64,000 nucleotides of DNA. It comes from Flavicella sp965243265 (GTDB lineage: Bacteria; Bacteroidota; Bacteroidia; Flavobacteriales; Flavobacteriaceae). The DNA is taken from positions 71,591-135,590 of the forward strand of contig CBDEUL010000011.1 of the NCBI GenBank assembly GCA_965243265.1. Reading direction: 5' to 3'. A model generated the notes under the pieces. That model worked only from the letters and a program-made list of their open reading frames with translations, did not search any database and had not been told where the DNA came from. Positions 1 to 8,568 of this stretch are shown here, in pieces; position 1 is the first letter of the stretch, and each line of letters starts with the position of its first letter. Position numbers and translations under genes: made by a program.

Positions 1-473
1 TCGTCAAAAATTAATAATTTAGGTTTGTGCATAACCGTCACAATAAACTGTACCTTCTGAGCCATACCCTTTGAAAGTTCTTGTATTTTCTTATCCCACC
101 AATTCTCTATTCCAAACTTCTCAAACCAATACCTCAAACGTTTTATAGCCTCTCCTTTAGTCAAGCCCTTTAAACGTGCCAAATAAATAGCCTGCTCACC
201 AACCTTCATTCCTTTATACAAACCTCTCTCTTCTGGTAAATACCCTATTTGAGAAATATGCTTTGGATCTAAAAGCTCACCACCTAAATAAACCTTACCC
301 GAATCGGGCATTGTTATTTGATTTATAATTCTAATTAAAGACGTTTTTCCTGCTCCATTAGGACCTAACAATCCAAATACACTCCCTTCTGGAACTGTCA
401 ACGATATATCTTTTAATGCCCTATAAGAGCTATAACTCTTATTCACATTCTCTATCTGTAATAAATTTTTCAT
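1..473 (-). CDS. ABC transporter ATP-binding protein (partial, C-terminus outside window)
   Basis: This is the nucleotide-binding subunit of an ABC transporter, acting on the cytosolic face of the inner membrane. I translated it by hand from the ATG at 473; it stays open to the window edge, giving 157 residues. Walker A reads GPNGAGKTS near residue 40, the signature is LSKGMAQK near residue 135, and Walker B reads LLIFDE exactly at the edge. The signature LSKGM and the PEERGLY stretch near residue 85 resemble the NatA/CcmA-like exporter ATPases of Bacteroidota, usually followed by a membrane subunit, which would lie outside the window. The substrate cannot be told. A TATCTTTG box sits 20 bp upstream of the start. 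It is divergent from the marR gene. Confidence 0.9.
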   Translation of the reverse strand, partial: MKNLLQIENVNKSYSSYRALKDISLTVPEGSVFGLLGPNGAGKTSLIRIINQITMPDSGKVYLGGELLDPKHISQIGYLPEERGLYKGMKVGEQAIYLARLKGLTKGEAIKRLRYWFEKFGIENWWDKKIQELSKGMAQKVQFIVTVMHKPKLLIFD

Positions 474-492
474 ACCTAGTTTATGATGCTTT

Positions 493-500
493 CAAAGATA
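493..500 (-). promoter_or_regulatory. Candidate -7 box for the ABC transporter gene
   Basis: On the minus strand this reads TATCTTTG, an exact match to the Bacteroidota housekeeping -7 consensus TAnnTTTG, 19 bases from the ATG. No TTG at the right distance for a -33 element was found. Confidence 0.5.
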
Positions 501-593
501 AAGTTTTTATCAACGGAAAAGTTTTGATCCACTTTATTTTGAACTTCCATTTTTTTTAAATAAATTTATTGTGCACGCATAACAAAATATTAT

Positions 594-1043
594 TTGAAAG
601 ATTACAGAGACATATCCATAGACCATCATTTAAGAGCTACTTGGCAAGCAGTTGCAAAATTATACAATGAAGAAGCAGCTAAATATGGAAGTACAATGGC
701 AAATGCACTTGCACTCTTAAATATTGACAAAAAAAACGGTACAGCCTCAACCTCATTAGGTCCGCTAATGGGCATGGAAGCAACTAGTTTATCTAGACTT
801 CTAAAAAACATGGAAGAAAAAGGATTTATTTATCGTGAAAAAAACCCAAACGATGGAAGAAGTGTTCTCATTAAACTAACGGAACTAGGTCTTGAAAAAA
901 GAAAAATTTCAAAAAATAGCGTCATAACTTTTAATAAAAAAATAAAAGATCAATTAACTGAAGACGAGGTTGCTAATTTTTTCAAAGTCATTGAAAAAAT
1001 CAATTATTTAATCTCTGAAAAACTAATATTCAACACAAAATGA
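594..1043 (+). CDS. MarR family transcriptional regulator of the beta-oxidation operon
   Basis: This is a 149-residue winged-helix DNA-binding regulator, the usual length for MarR. The helix-turn-helix lies at about residues 55-95, with MEATSLSRLLKNMEEKGFI as recognition segment and the wing YREKNPNDGRSVLIKLT with the family's D-x-R motif. The start is a TTG at 594; the N-terminal residues KDYRDISIDHHLRATWQAV look like those of flavobacterial relatives, so I keep it rather than the internal Met at residue 35. The stop overlaps the fadN start by four bases (ATGA), so the two are translationally coupled. By position it probably represses fadN-fadA-fadE and is released by a fatty acyl-CoA or similar ligand; that role is inferred from context. 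Confidence 0.88.
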   Translation: MKDYRDISIDHHLRATWQAVAKLYNEEAAKYGSTMANALALLNIDKKNGTASTSLGPLMGMEATSLSRLLKNMEEKGFIYREKNPNDGRSVLIKLTELGLEKRKISKNSVITFNKKIKDQLTEDEVANFFKVIEKINYLISEKLIFNTK

Positions 1044-3442
1044 AAAAACATATAAAAAAAATAGCTGTAATAGGTTCTGGGATCATGGGTTCTGGAATTG
1101 CTTGTCATTTCGCAAATATTGGTGTAGAAGTACTCCTATTGGACATTGCTCCTAAAGAGTTAAATGATAAAGAAAAAGCAATGGGTTTATCACTTACTGA
1201 TAAAGCTGTAAAAAATCGTTTGGTCAATGATAGTTTAACAAACTCATTAAAATCTAAACCCTCTCCTATCTATAAAAAGGAATTTGCTGAAAGAATTACT
1301 ACAGGAAATTTAGAAGATGACATTTCAAAAATAGCTACTGTTGATTGGATTATGGAAGTAGTTGTTGAAAGATTAGACATCAAACAAAAGGTATTTGAAC
1401 AAATAGAAAAATATAGAACACCAGGAACACTCGTGACCTCTAACACTTCTGGAATTCCTATCAAATTCATGAACAAAGGAAGAAGTGAAGATTTTCAAAA
1501 AAACTTTGCAGTCACACATTTTTTCAACCCACCAAGATATTTAAAACTGTTTGAAGTAGTTCCAGGACCTAAATGTTCACCTGAAGTAGTTACTTTTTTA
1601 ATGAACTACGGAACAAAATTTCTTGGTAAAACCTCTGTATTAGCAAAAGACACTCCTGCCTTTATTGGTAATAGAATTGGAATTTTTGGAATTATGAGTT
1701 TATTCCACATCGTACAAGAAATGGGACTTTCTATTGAAGAAGTAGACAAATTAACAGGCCCTATTATTGGACGCCCTAAATCTGCCACTTTTAGAACTGT
1801 AGATGTTGTAGGATTAGACACTCTAGTACATGTAGCCAACGGTTTGTATGAAAATTGCCCAGATGATGAAGCCTTAGAACTTTTTAAACTCCCCAACTTC
1901 ATCAATAAAATGATGACCAACAAATGGTTGGGAAATAAAACCAAACAAGGTTTTTATAAAAAACAAACAGATGCTAAAGGAAAACGAGAAATACTAGCAC
2001 TTAACCTAGAAACTTTAGAGTACAATACTTCTAAAAAAGCAAAATTTGCCACTTTAGAAATGACAAAAACCGTAGACAAGGTTATAGATCGTTTTAAAAT
2101 TTTGGTAAAAGGGAAAGACAAAGCTGGAGAATTTTATAGAAAAACCTTTGCTGCCCTTTTTGCTTATAGTGCCAATAGAATTCCTGAAATATCTGATGAA
2201 ACTTACAGAATAGACGATGCCATGAAGGCAGGTTTTGGGTGGGAACATGGGCCTTTCCAAATATGGGACGCTATTGGTTTTGAAAACGGAATTGAACTTA
2301 TAAAAAAGGAAGGATTACAACTTGCCCCATGGGTTCAAAAAATGATTGATGATAAAGTAAATACCTTTTACACCATCAAAGAAGGGAAAACCTACTATTA
2401 CGACAACAACACTGCTTCCTATACAATTATACCTGGACAAGAAAGCTTTATTATTTTAGATAGTATCCGAGAAACACAAACTATCTGGGCAAACAAAGAT
2501 GCCTCTATACAACACCTTGGTGATGGTATTTTAAATGTAGAATTCCAATCAAAAATGAACACTATTGGAGGTGGCGTTTTACAAGCCATTAACAAAGGTA
2601 TTGATTTAGCAGAGCAAGAATACGAAGCTGTAATTTTAGGAAATCAAGCAGCCGACTTCTCTGTAGGAGCCAATCTTGCTATGGCCTTTTTACTAGCTGT
2701 AGAACAAGAATATGACGAACTACATATGGCAACAAAACTATTCCAAGATACCGTAATGCGTTTACGATATTCTTCTGTTCCTACTTTATTAACACCAAGA
2801 GGAATGACCTTTGGTGGAGCTTGTGAAATGAGTATGCACGTAGATAAAGTAGTCGCCGCTGCCGAAACCTATACAGGTTTGGTTGAGTTTGGTGTAGGAA
2901 TTATTCCTGGAGGAGCAGGTACTAAAGAAATGACTTTAAGAGCCTCTGAATCTTTCTTAAAAGACGATGTAAAACTAAACAGGCTTAGAGACAGCTTTAT
3001 CAACATTGCCATGGCAAAAGTAGCTACCTCTGCACACGAAGCATTTGACTTAGGTTTTTATCAACACGGAAAAGATCTGGTTGTTGTAAATGCCGACAAG
3101 CAAATTGCAACCGCTAAAAGACATGCCTTGCAAATGTTAGAAGACGGATACACACAGCCTACACCTAAAAAAGTAAAAGTATTAGGACAACAAGCACTCG
3201 GAATGTTTAGAGTTGGAACCGATAGTTTACAAAAAGGACACTATGCCTCTGATCACGATAAAAAAATAGCAAACAAACTAGGATATATTATGGCTGGGGG
3301 AGATTTATCAGAACCAACATACGTATCAGAACAATACCTATTAGACCTAGAACGAGAAGCTATTCTTTCATTACTTACAGAACGTAAAACCCTAGAAAGA
3401 ATTCAACACACGCTAAAAACAGGGAAACCACTTAGAAACTAA
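1040..3442 (+). CDS. fadN: 3-hydroxyacyl-CoA dehydrogenase / enoyl-CoA hydratase, FadN type
   Basis: This is a bifunctional beta-oxidation enzyme of 800 residues: it hydrates trans-2-enoyl-CoA and oxidises the L-3-hydroxyacyl-CoA with NAD. The dehydrogenase comes first (Rossmann motif VIGSGIMGSG near residues 10-20, HFFNPP near residue 160, second helical domain to about 450). The crotonase half follows at roughly 490-720, with ADFSVGANL as oxyanion-hole loop and EFGVGIIPGGAGTKEM as active-site segment. Dehydrogenase before hydratase is the FadN order, reversed relative to E. coli FadB/FadJ. It overlaps marR by four bases and is followed by fadA and fadE, the B. subtilis fadNAE order. Confidence in function is high from the motifs; chain-length preference cannot be read. 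Confidence 0.93.
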   Translation: MKKHIKKIAVIGSGIMGSGIACHFANIGVEVLLLDIAPKELNDKEKAMGLSLTDKAVKNRLVNDSLTNSLKSKPSPIYKKEFAERITTGNLEDDISKIATVDWIMEVVVERLDIKQKVFEQIEKYRTPGTLVTSNTSGIPIKFMNKGRSEDFQKNFAVTHFFNPPRYLKLFEVVPGPKCSPEVVTFLMNYGTKFLGKTSVLAKDTPAFIGNRIGIFGIMSLFHIVQEMGLSIEEVDKLTGPIIGRPKSATFRTVDVVGLDTLVHVANGLYENCPDDEALELFKLPNFINKMMTNKWLGNKTKQGFYKKQTDAKGKREILALNLETLEYNTSKKAKFATLEMTKTVDKVIDRFKILVKGKDKAGEFYRKTFAALFAYSANRIPEISDETYRIDDAMKAGFGWEHGPFQIWDAIGFENGIELIKKEGLQLAPWVQKMIDDKVNTFYTIKEGKTYYYDNNTASYTIIPGQESFIILDSIRETQTIWANKDASIQHLGDGILNVEFQSKMNTIGGGVLQAINKGIDLAEQEYEAVILGNQAADFSVGANLAMAFLLAVEQEYDELHMATKLFQDTVMRLRYSSVPTLLTPRGMTFGGACEMSMHVDKVVAAAETYTGLVEFGVGIIPGGAGTKEMTLRASESFLKDDVKLNRLRDSFINIAMAKVATSAHEAFDLGFYQHGKDLVVVNADKQIATAKRHALQMLEDGYTQPTPKKVKVLGQQALGMFRVGTDSLQKGHYASDHDKKIANKLGYIMAGGDLSEPTYVSEQYLLDLEREAILSLLTERKTLERIQHTLKTGKPLRN

Positions 3443-3500
3443 ACAACTGTAAAATTGTTAAATGTTATAAAAGAAAAAGTAGAAATCAAAACTTAGAACC

Positions 3501-4688
3501 ATGAACAAAACAGCATATATAATACAAGGTTACAGAACAGCAGTTGGTAAAGCTCCCAAAGGTGTTTTTAGATTTAAAAGACCTGATGAATTAGCAGCTG
3601 AAACAATAGAACATTTATTAAAAAATGTTCCAGAGTTAGACAAAACAAGAATTGACGATGTAATTGTAGGAAATGCCATGCCCGAGGCAGAACAAGGGTT
3701 AAACATGGGAAGATTGGTCTCTTTAATGGGTTTAAAAATAGACGATGTTCCAGGAATGACCGTAAATAGATATTGTGCCTCTGGACTAGAAACTATTAGT
3801 ATTGCGGCAGCCAAAATACAATCGGGAATGGCAGATTGTATTATTGCAGGAGGAGTAGAAAGCATGAGCTATATTCCTATGGGAGGCTACAGACCTGTTC
3901 CAAACTATAAAGCTGCTGCTTCTGGACATGAAGACTATTACTGGGGAATGGGATTAACTGCAGAAGCCGTTGCAAACCAATTCAATGTATCTAGAGAGGA
4001 TCAAGACGAATTTGCTTACCTATCACACCAAAAAGCATTACACGCCTTAGACAATAACTTATTTTCAGATGATATTGTACCTATTACTGTTGAAGAAATT
4101 TTTGTAGATACAAACGGAAAAAAACAAAGCAAATCCTATACCGTAGACACTGACGAAGGTCCACGTAGAACAACTTCAAAAGAAGCTTTGGCTAAGCTAA
4201 AACCTGTATTTGCCAATAAAGGAAGTGTAACAGCAGGAAACTCATCACAAATGAGTGATGGTGCTGCATTTGTACTCGTAATGAGTGAAAAAATGGTAAA
4301 AGAACTTAACCTAGAGCCCATTGCTAGAATGGTTTCTTTTGCCGTAGCAGGTGTACCTCCAAAAATTATGGGAATTGGACCAGTAAAAGCCATTCCTAAA
4401 GCTTTAGAAAATGCCGGAATGCAATTAAAAGATATTGACCTTATAGAATTAAACGAAGCTTTTGCTTCACAATCTCTAGCCGTAATTCGAGAGCTTGGTC
4501 TTAACCAAGATATTGTAAACGTAAACGGAGGAGCTATTTCTTTAGGCCACCCATTAGGATGTACAGGAGCAAAATTATCTGTACAATTATTTAATGAAAT
4601 GAGACGAAGAAAAAACAAATACGGTATGGTCACCATGTGTGTAGGTACTGGGCAAGGTGCTGCTGGTATTTATGAATTTTTAAAATAA
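3501..4688 (+). CDS. fadA: Acetyl-CoA C-acyltransferase (3-ketoacyl-CoA thiolase)
   Basis: This thiolase cleaves 3-ketoacyl-CoA with CoA to give acetyl-CoA and a shortened acyl-CoA, the last step of the beta-oxidation cycle. At 395 residues it has the normal family length. The nucleophilic cysteine is in NRYCASGLETI (C92), the catalytic His in GGAISLGHPLGCTGA (near residue 351), and the second catalytic Cys in MVTMCVGTGQG (near residue 380). It lies 58 bp after fadN and 38 bp before fadE on the same strand, with no terminator between, so it is the middle gene of a marR-fadN-fadA-fadE transcript. Confidence 0.94.
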   Translation: MNKTAYIIQGYRTAVGKAPKGVFRFKRPDELAAETIEHLLKNVPELDKTRIDDVIVGNAMPEAEQGLNMGRLVSLMGLKIDDVPGMTVNRYCASGLETISIAAAKIQSGMADCIIAGGVESMSYIPMGGYRPVPNYKAAASGHEDYYWGMGLTAEAVANQFNVSREDQDEFAYLSHQKALHALDNNLFSDDIVPITVEEIFVDTNGKKQSKSYTVDTDEGPRRTTSKEALAKLKPVFANKGSVTAGNSSQMSDGAAFVLVMSEKMVKELNLEPIARMVSFAVAGVPPKIMGIGPVKAIPKALENAGMQLKDIDLIELNEAFASQSLAVIRELGLNQDIVNVNGGAISLGHPLGCTGAKLSVQLFNEMRRRKNKYGMVTMCVGTGQGAAGIYEFLK

Positions 4689-4726
4689 ATACTCAAAAAA
4701 ATATATCAACTAAAAAACTAAAAGCC

Positions 4727-6520
4727 ATGGAAACAATAAAAGGAGGAGAATTCATTATAAAAGAAAGCCAATACAACGATATTTTTATTACTGAAGATTT
4801 TACAGAGGAACAACAAATGATGAAAGCCTCTTTACAAGAATTTATTGATAAAGAAGTATGGCCACATAAAGAACGATTTGAAAAAGGAGATTACCTTTTT
4901 ACAGAAGAAGTAATGAAAAAAGCTGCTGAAATGGGCTTTTTAAGCATCTCAGTTCCCGAAGAATATGGAGGTATGGGAATGGGATTTGTATCTACAATGC
5001 TCGTATGTGATTATATTTCTGGCGCTACAGGTTCCTTTGCTACTGCCTTTGGAGCACACACAGGTATTGGAACCATGCCTATATTACTCTATGGTACCGA
5101 AGAACAAAAACAAAAATACGTTCCTAAACTAGCTTCTGGAGAATGGTTCGGGTCTTATTGCCTAACAGAACCTGGTGCTGGTAGTGATGCAAATTCTGGA
5201 AAAACAAAAGCCGTACTCTCTGAAGACAAACAACACTACACTATTAACGGACAAAAAATGTGGATTTCAAACGCTGGATTTTGTTCTTTAATGATTGTTT
5301 TTGCAAGAATAGAAGACGATAAAAATATTACAGCTTTTATTATTGAATATGACAAAGAAAACCCTAATGGAATTACACTTGGAGAAGAAGAAAAAAAATT
5401 AGGTATTAAGGCCTCCTCTACTCGACAAGTATTCTTTAATGACACTGTAGTTCCTGTTGAAAATATGCTATCAGAAAGAGGAAAAGGCTTTAAGATTGCC
5501 TTAAACTCTTTGAATGTTGGTAGAATAAAGTTAGCAGCAGCCTGTTTAGACGCTTGTAGAAGAGTAAGTACAGAAGCTATTAAATATGCCAATGAAAGAA
5601 AACAATTTAACACTACCATTGCCTCTTTTGGAGCTATTCAATACAAAATAGCAGAAATGGCTACCAAAACATTTGTTACCGAATCTGGTAGTTATAGAGC
5701 TGCTAAAAACATCCAAAATAAAATTGATGAGTTACTAGCTTCAGGAAATTCTCACCAAGAGGCAGAACTAAAAGGTGTTGAAGAATACGCCATTGAATGT
5801 GCTATTTTAAAAGTATACGCTTCTGAAACAACACAATATGTAACTGACGAAGGAATTCAAATTTTAGGAGGTATGGGGTTTTCGCAGGACACTCCTATGG
5901 AATCTGCCTGGAGAGATGCTAGAATTGGTAGAATTTATGAAGGTACCAACGAAATAAACAGATTGCTTTCTGTAGGTATGTTGCTAAAAAAAGCTTTTAA
6001 AGGCGAGTTGGACTTAATGACTCCAGCCATACAAGTAGGTAATGATTTACTTGGAATCCCTTCTTTTGATATTCCTGATTTTAGTGAACTATTTTCTGAA
6101 GAAAAAGAAATGATTCAAAAACTTAAAAAAACGTTTTTAATGATTGCAGGAAAAGCTGTTGAAACCTATGGTATGGAATTGGAAAAACAACAGCAACTCA
6201 TCATGGCCGCATCAGATATCATGATTGAAATTTATATGGCAGAATCAGCTATTCTAAAAACAGAAAAATTAGTTTCCAAAACCTCTGAAAAAGATTGCGA
6301 AGAACAAATTGCTATGTCACAATTAAACCTATTCAATGCTGTTGAAAAAATTCAATCAAAAGGAAAAGAAGCTATTCTATCTTTTACTGATGGAGACGAA
6401 CAAAAAATGCTATTAATGGGCTTAAAAAGGTTTACCAAATACACCAACAACCCAAACCCGATAAAACTTAGAAAAATAATTTCTAAAAAACTGATTGAAA
6501 AAAACAAATACTGTTTCTAA
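4727..6520 (+). CDS. fadE: Acyl-CoA dehydrogenase, FadE type
   Basis: This is a FAD-dependent acyl-CoA dehydrogenase that makes trans-2-enoyl-CoA from acyl-CoA, the first step of beta-oxidation. It has 597 residues: a standard dehydrogenase core of about 400 followed by an extra helical C-terminal domain, as in B. subtilis FadE. Visible motifs are CLTEPGAGSDA (flavin/substrate segment near residue 145), WISNAGFC, and the C-terminal RDARIGRIYEGTNEI, whose Glu is the expected catalytic base (near residue 410). It closes the operon and is followed within 5 bp by a strong hairpin terminator. The electron acceptor is presumably an electron-transfer flavoprotein encoded elsewhere. Confidence 0.93.
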   Translation: METIKGGEFIIKESQYNDIFITEDFTEEQQMMKASLQEFIDKEVWPHKERFEKGDYLFTEEVMKKAAEMGFLSISVPEEYGGMGMGFVSTMLVCDYISGATGSFATAFGAHTGIGTMPILLYGTEEQKQKYVPKLASGEWFGSYCLTEPGAGSDANSGKTKAVLSEDKQHYTINGQKMWISNAGFCSLMIVFARIEDDKNITAFIIEYDKENPNGITLGEEEKKLGIKASSTRQVFFNDTVVPVENMLSERGKGFKIALNSLNVGRIKLAAACLDACRRVSTEAIKYANERKQFNTTIASFGAIQYKIAEMATKTFVTESGSYRAAKNIQNKIDELLASGNSHQEAELKGVEEYAIECAILKVYASETTQYVTDEGIQILGGMGFSQDTPMESAWRDARIGRIYEGTNEINRLLSVGMLLKKAFKGELDLMTPAIQVGNDLLGIPSFDIPDFSELFSEEKEMIQKLKKTFLMIAGKAVETYGMELEKQQQLIMAASDIMIEIYMAESAILKTEKLVSKTSEKDCEEQIAMSQLNLFNAVEKIQSKGKEAILSFTDGDEQKMLLMGLKRFTKYTNNPNPIKLRKIISKKLIEKNKYCF

Positions 6521-6524
6521 TTAC

Positions 6525-6553
6525 AAAAAAGCCCCAATAAACTGGGGCTTTTT
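6525..6553 (+). terminator. Rho-independent terminator of the fad operon
   Basis: A 12-base left arm AAAAAAGCCCCA pairs with TGGGGCTTTTT around a 6-base loop, directly after fadE. The arm and U-tract make it a good intrinsic terminator. Confidence 0.88.
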
Positions 6554-6656
6554 AATTTCTTAATTTATAAACTCCACTACCGCTTCTTTTCTATAAAGCC
6601 TTAAAATATTTCGTTGAAAATGTTTTTCTTAAACCTATCTGTTTTCCCTAATTGAT

Positions 6657-6664
6657 TATCTTTG
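6657..6664 (+). promoter_or_regulatory. Candidate -7 box that decides the start of the small membrane protein
   Basis: The sequence TATCTTTG matches TAnnTTTG exactly and ends 20 bases before the ATG at 6685. A longer in-frame TTG at 6652 would put the start inside this box, so the downstream ATG is preferred. No clear -33 TTG was found. Confidence 0.6.
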
Positions 6665-6684
6665 CAGTACCAAAATTACCACTC

Positions 6685-6870
6685 ATGAAAATCATATTAA
6701 TTACATTTATTTTACTTGCAATTGCTTTTGCAGGAATTGCAATAAAAATTTGGGCTAAAAAAGATGGAAAATTTTCTGGAACTTGTGCTAGCCAAAACTC
6801 AAACCTTAATGAGTCGGGTGAACCTTGTGGATTCTGTGGTAAAATGCCTGAAGACTGCGAAAATAAATAA
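6685..6870 (+). CDS. Small membrane-anchored Cys-containing protein, function unknown
   Basis: A 61-residue protein with one N-terminal membrane helix (residues 2-20, rich in I, L, A) and a short polar tail with four cysteines (TCAS, CGFC, DC). The CGFC pair resembles a redox or metal-binding pair, but no thioredoxin fold can fit in this length. Similar short flavobacterial proteins are often labelled membrane or secreted protein. It precedes a glycosyltransferase by 3 bp, so the two are co-transcribed. I cannot assign a function. Confidence 0.75.
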   Translation: MKIILITFILLAIAFAGIAIKIWAKKDGKFSGTCASQNSNLNESGEPCGFCGKMPEDCENK

Positions 6871-6873
6871 ACT

Positions 6874-7977
6874 ATGCTTTTATGGTTTTTTATAGCATTC
6901 ATTGCTATAGTTAGTATTCAAACCTTATTCTATAGTACTTTTATTATTTCTTCTTTTTTAAATCACAAACAAAAAAGCAGTTCTCCTGTTCCTGTTTCAG
7001 TAATTATTTGTGCAAAAAATGAAGAAAAAAATATAGAAAAATTTCTTCCTTCTATATTTTCTCAAAACTACAATTCAGACTTTGAAGTTGTATTAATCAA
7101 CGACCGATCAACAGACGAAACAGGAGCTATTTTTGAAAAATATGCTCAGAAATACAACAATGTTAAAATTGTAACCGTAAATGATTGTGAAAATTTTTGG
7201 GGAAACAAGAAATACGCCTTAACCTTAGGTATCAAAGCGGCTAAATACGAACATTTACTTTTTACAGATGCCGATTGTACTCCAACATCCAATAACTGGA
7301 TTACAGAAATGGCTTCTAGCTTTAGCACTTCTAAACAAATAGTATTAGGATATGGAGCTTACAGAAAAATTAAAAGCTCTCTTTTAAACAAACTCATTCG
7401 ATTTGAAACACTAGCTACTGCAATGCAGTATTTTTCATATGCTAGAGTTGGAAATCCATATATGGGAGTAGGTAGAAACCTAGCCTATACCAAAAGTGAA
7501 TTCTTTAAAGTAAATGGTTTCATCAAACATATAAAAACCAAATCCGGAGACGATGATTTATTTATCAACGAAGTAGCTAATAAAACAAATACCTCAACCG
7601 TATTAAGTAAAGATGGTTTTACTATTTCTGAACCCAAAACAACTTTTAAAGATTGGTTTTCTCAAAAAAGAAGACATATTTCAACAGCCAACCATTATAA
7701 AAAAATAGATGCTTTTCTATTAGCTATCTATTATTTCTCACAACTTTCTTTCTGGCTATTAAGTCCTCTTCTTTTAACCTTTCAATTTAATATCGAAATT
7801 ACAGAAGCCTTAATTGGCTTTCGATTTCTTATAAATTACTTAGCAATAGGTCTATATGCTAAAAAACTAGATGAAAAAGATTTAATTATTTTAGCACCAA
7901 TAATAGAAATTACACTTATCTTCATCCAATTGTTTTTATTTATTCGAAATAAAATTTCAAAACCAACACACTGGTAA
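6874..7977 (+). CDS. Membrane-associated family 2 glycosyltransferase
   Basis: A 367-residue glycosyltransferase of the GT-A fold. An N-terminal membrane helix (residues 1-28) is followed by the nucleotide-sugar domain: VSVIICAKNEEKNI, VVLINDRSTDETG, the DXD-like motif LFTDADC near residue 130, SGDDDLF near residue 227 as the acceptor/base region, and QKRRH near residue 265 (the QxxRW-like element). Two or three hydrophobic C-terminal helices follow (about 280-365). This layout suggests transfer of a sugar to a membrane or envelope acceptor from the cytosolic side. Donor and acceptor cannot be told. It is flanked by the small membrane gene and an ECF sigma gene on the same strand. Confidence 0.85.
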   Translation: MLLWFFIAFIAIVSIQTLFYSTFIISSFLNHKQKSSSPVPVSVIICAKNEEKNIEKFLPSIFSQNYNSDFEVVLINDRSTDETGAIFEKYAQKYNNVKIVTVNDCENFWGNKKYALTLGIKAAKYEHLLFTDADCTPTSNNWITEMASSFSTSKQIVLGYGAYRKIKSSLLNKLIRFETLATAMQYFSYARVGNPYMGVGRNLAYTKSEFFKVNGFIKHIKTKSGDDDLFINEVANKTNTSTVLSKDGFTISEPKTTFKDWFSQKRRHISTANHYKKIDAFLLAIYYFSQLSFWLLSPLLLTFQFNIEITEALIGFRFLINYLAIGLYAKKLDEKDLIILAPIIEITLIFIQLFLFIRNKISKPTHW

Positions 7978-7998
7978 GTTGAAAAAGCTTAAAAGCAA

Positions 7999-8562
7999 AT
8001 GACCGAAACTATCAAACTACTTATTATTGAGGCTAAACAAGGGAAACAATCTGCTTACAAAGCTTTGTTGAACATGTTCTGGAATGATATTTATAAGTTC
8101 CAACTTTCAAAAACTTCCAATGAAAACGAAGCTGAAGATATTGCTATAAAAACATTTTCCAAAGCGTTTGATAAATTAGACCTTTACAATGATGATTACA
8201 ACTTTAAAACATGGTTATTAACCATTTCTAAAAACATTCAAATAGACGGTTTAAGAAAAATTAAAACAGAAACAGTATCTCTAAACACTGAAATTGAATC
8301 TGCTCATAATATTTCTGACGACTCTCCGTCCCCTGAAGATCAATTGATTATTGAACAAAACTTAGCACAATTACTTACTTACATAAAACAATTAAAACCT
8401 GGTTATCAAAAAGTTATCAACTTAAGATACTTTCAAGAACTAAGCTACAAGGAAATAGCTGCACAACTTGATGAACCTATAAATAATGTAAAAGTAAAAT
8501 TACTCCGCTCAAAAAAATTACTTTCTGAAATAATTAAAAATTCGTCACAAAACGAATTGTAA
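7999..8562 (+). CDS. ECF-type RNA polymerase sigma factor
   Basis: A 187-residue sigma-70 family protein with only regions 2 and 4. Region 2 covers about residues 20-90 (AEDIAIKTFSKAFDKL, then NFKTWLLTISKNIQIDGLRK). Region 4 covers about residues 125-180 (LKPGYQKVINLRYFQELSYKEIAAQLDEPINNVKVKL, a clear helix-turn-helix). It directs core RNA polymerase to a special promoter set. No anti-sigma gene is adjacent; the next gene, 6 bp on, is a transporter, so control of this factor may differ from typical membrane-sequestered ECF factors. Confidence 0.88.
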   Translation: MTETIKLLIIEAKQGKQSAYKALLNMFWNDIYKFQLSKTSNENEAEDIAIKTFSKAFDKLDLYNDDYNFKTWLLTISKNIQIDGLRKIKTETVSLNTEIESAHNISDDSPSPEDQLIIEQNLAQLLTYIKQLKPGYQKVINLRYFQELSYKEIAAQLDEPINNVKVKLLRSKKLLSEIIKNSSQNEL

Positions 8563-8568
8563 ACTCTT

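Noticed and set aside
561..596. Possible MarR operator in front of the regulator gene
   Set aside because: TTGT...ACAA and the GTGCAC palindrome are short and AT-rich; no convincing full dyad.
6652..6684. Upstream TTG start extending the small membrane protein by 11 residues
   Set aside because: The TTG and next codons coincide with the TATCTTTG -7 box, and the ATG at 6685 begins a proper membrane helix.
7939..7953. A copy of TTTATTCGAAATAAA identical in core to the iron operator
   Set aside because: It lies inside the coding sequence of the glycosyltransferase, 45 bp or more from any promoter, and simply encodes FIRNK-type codons; treated as chance.
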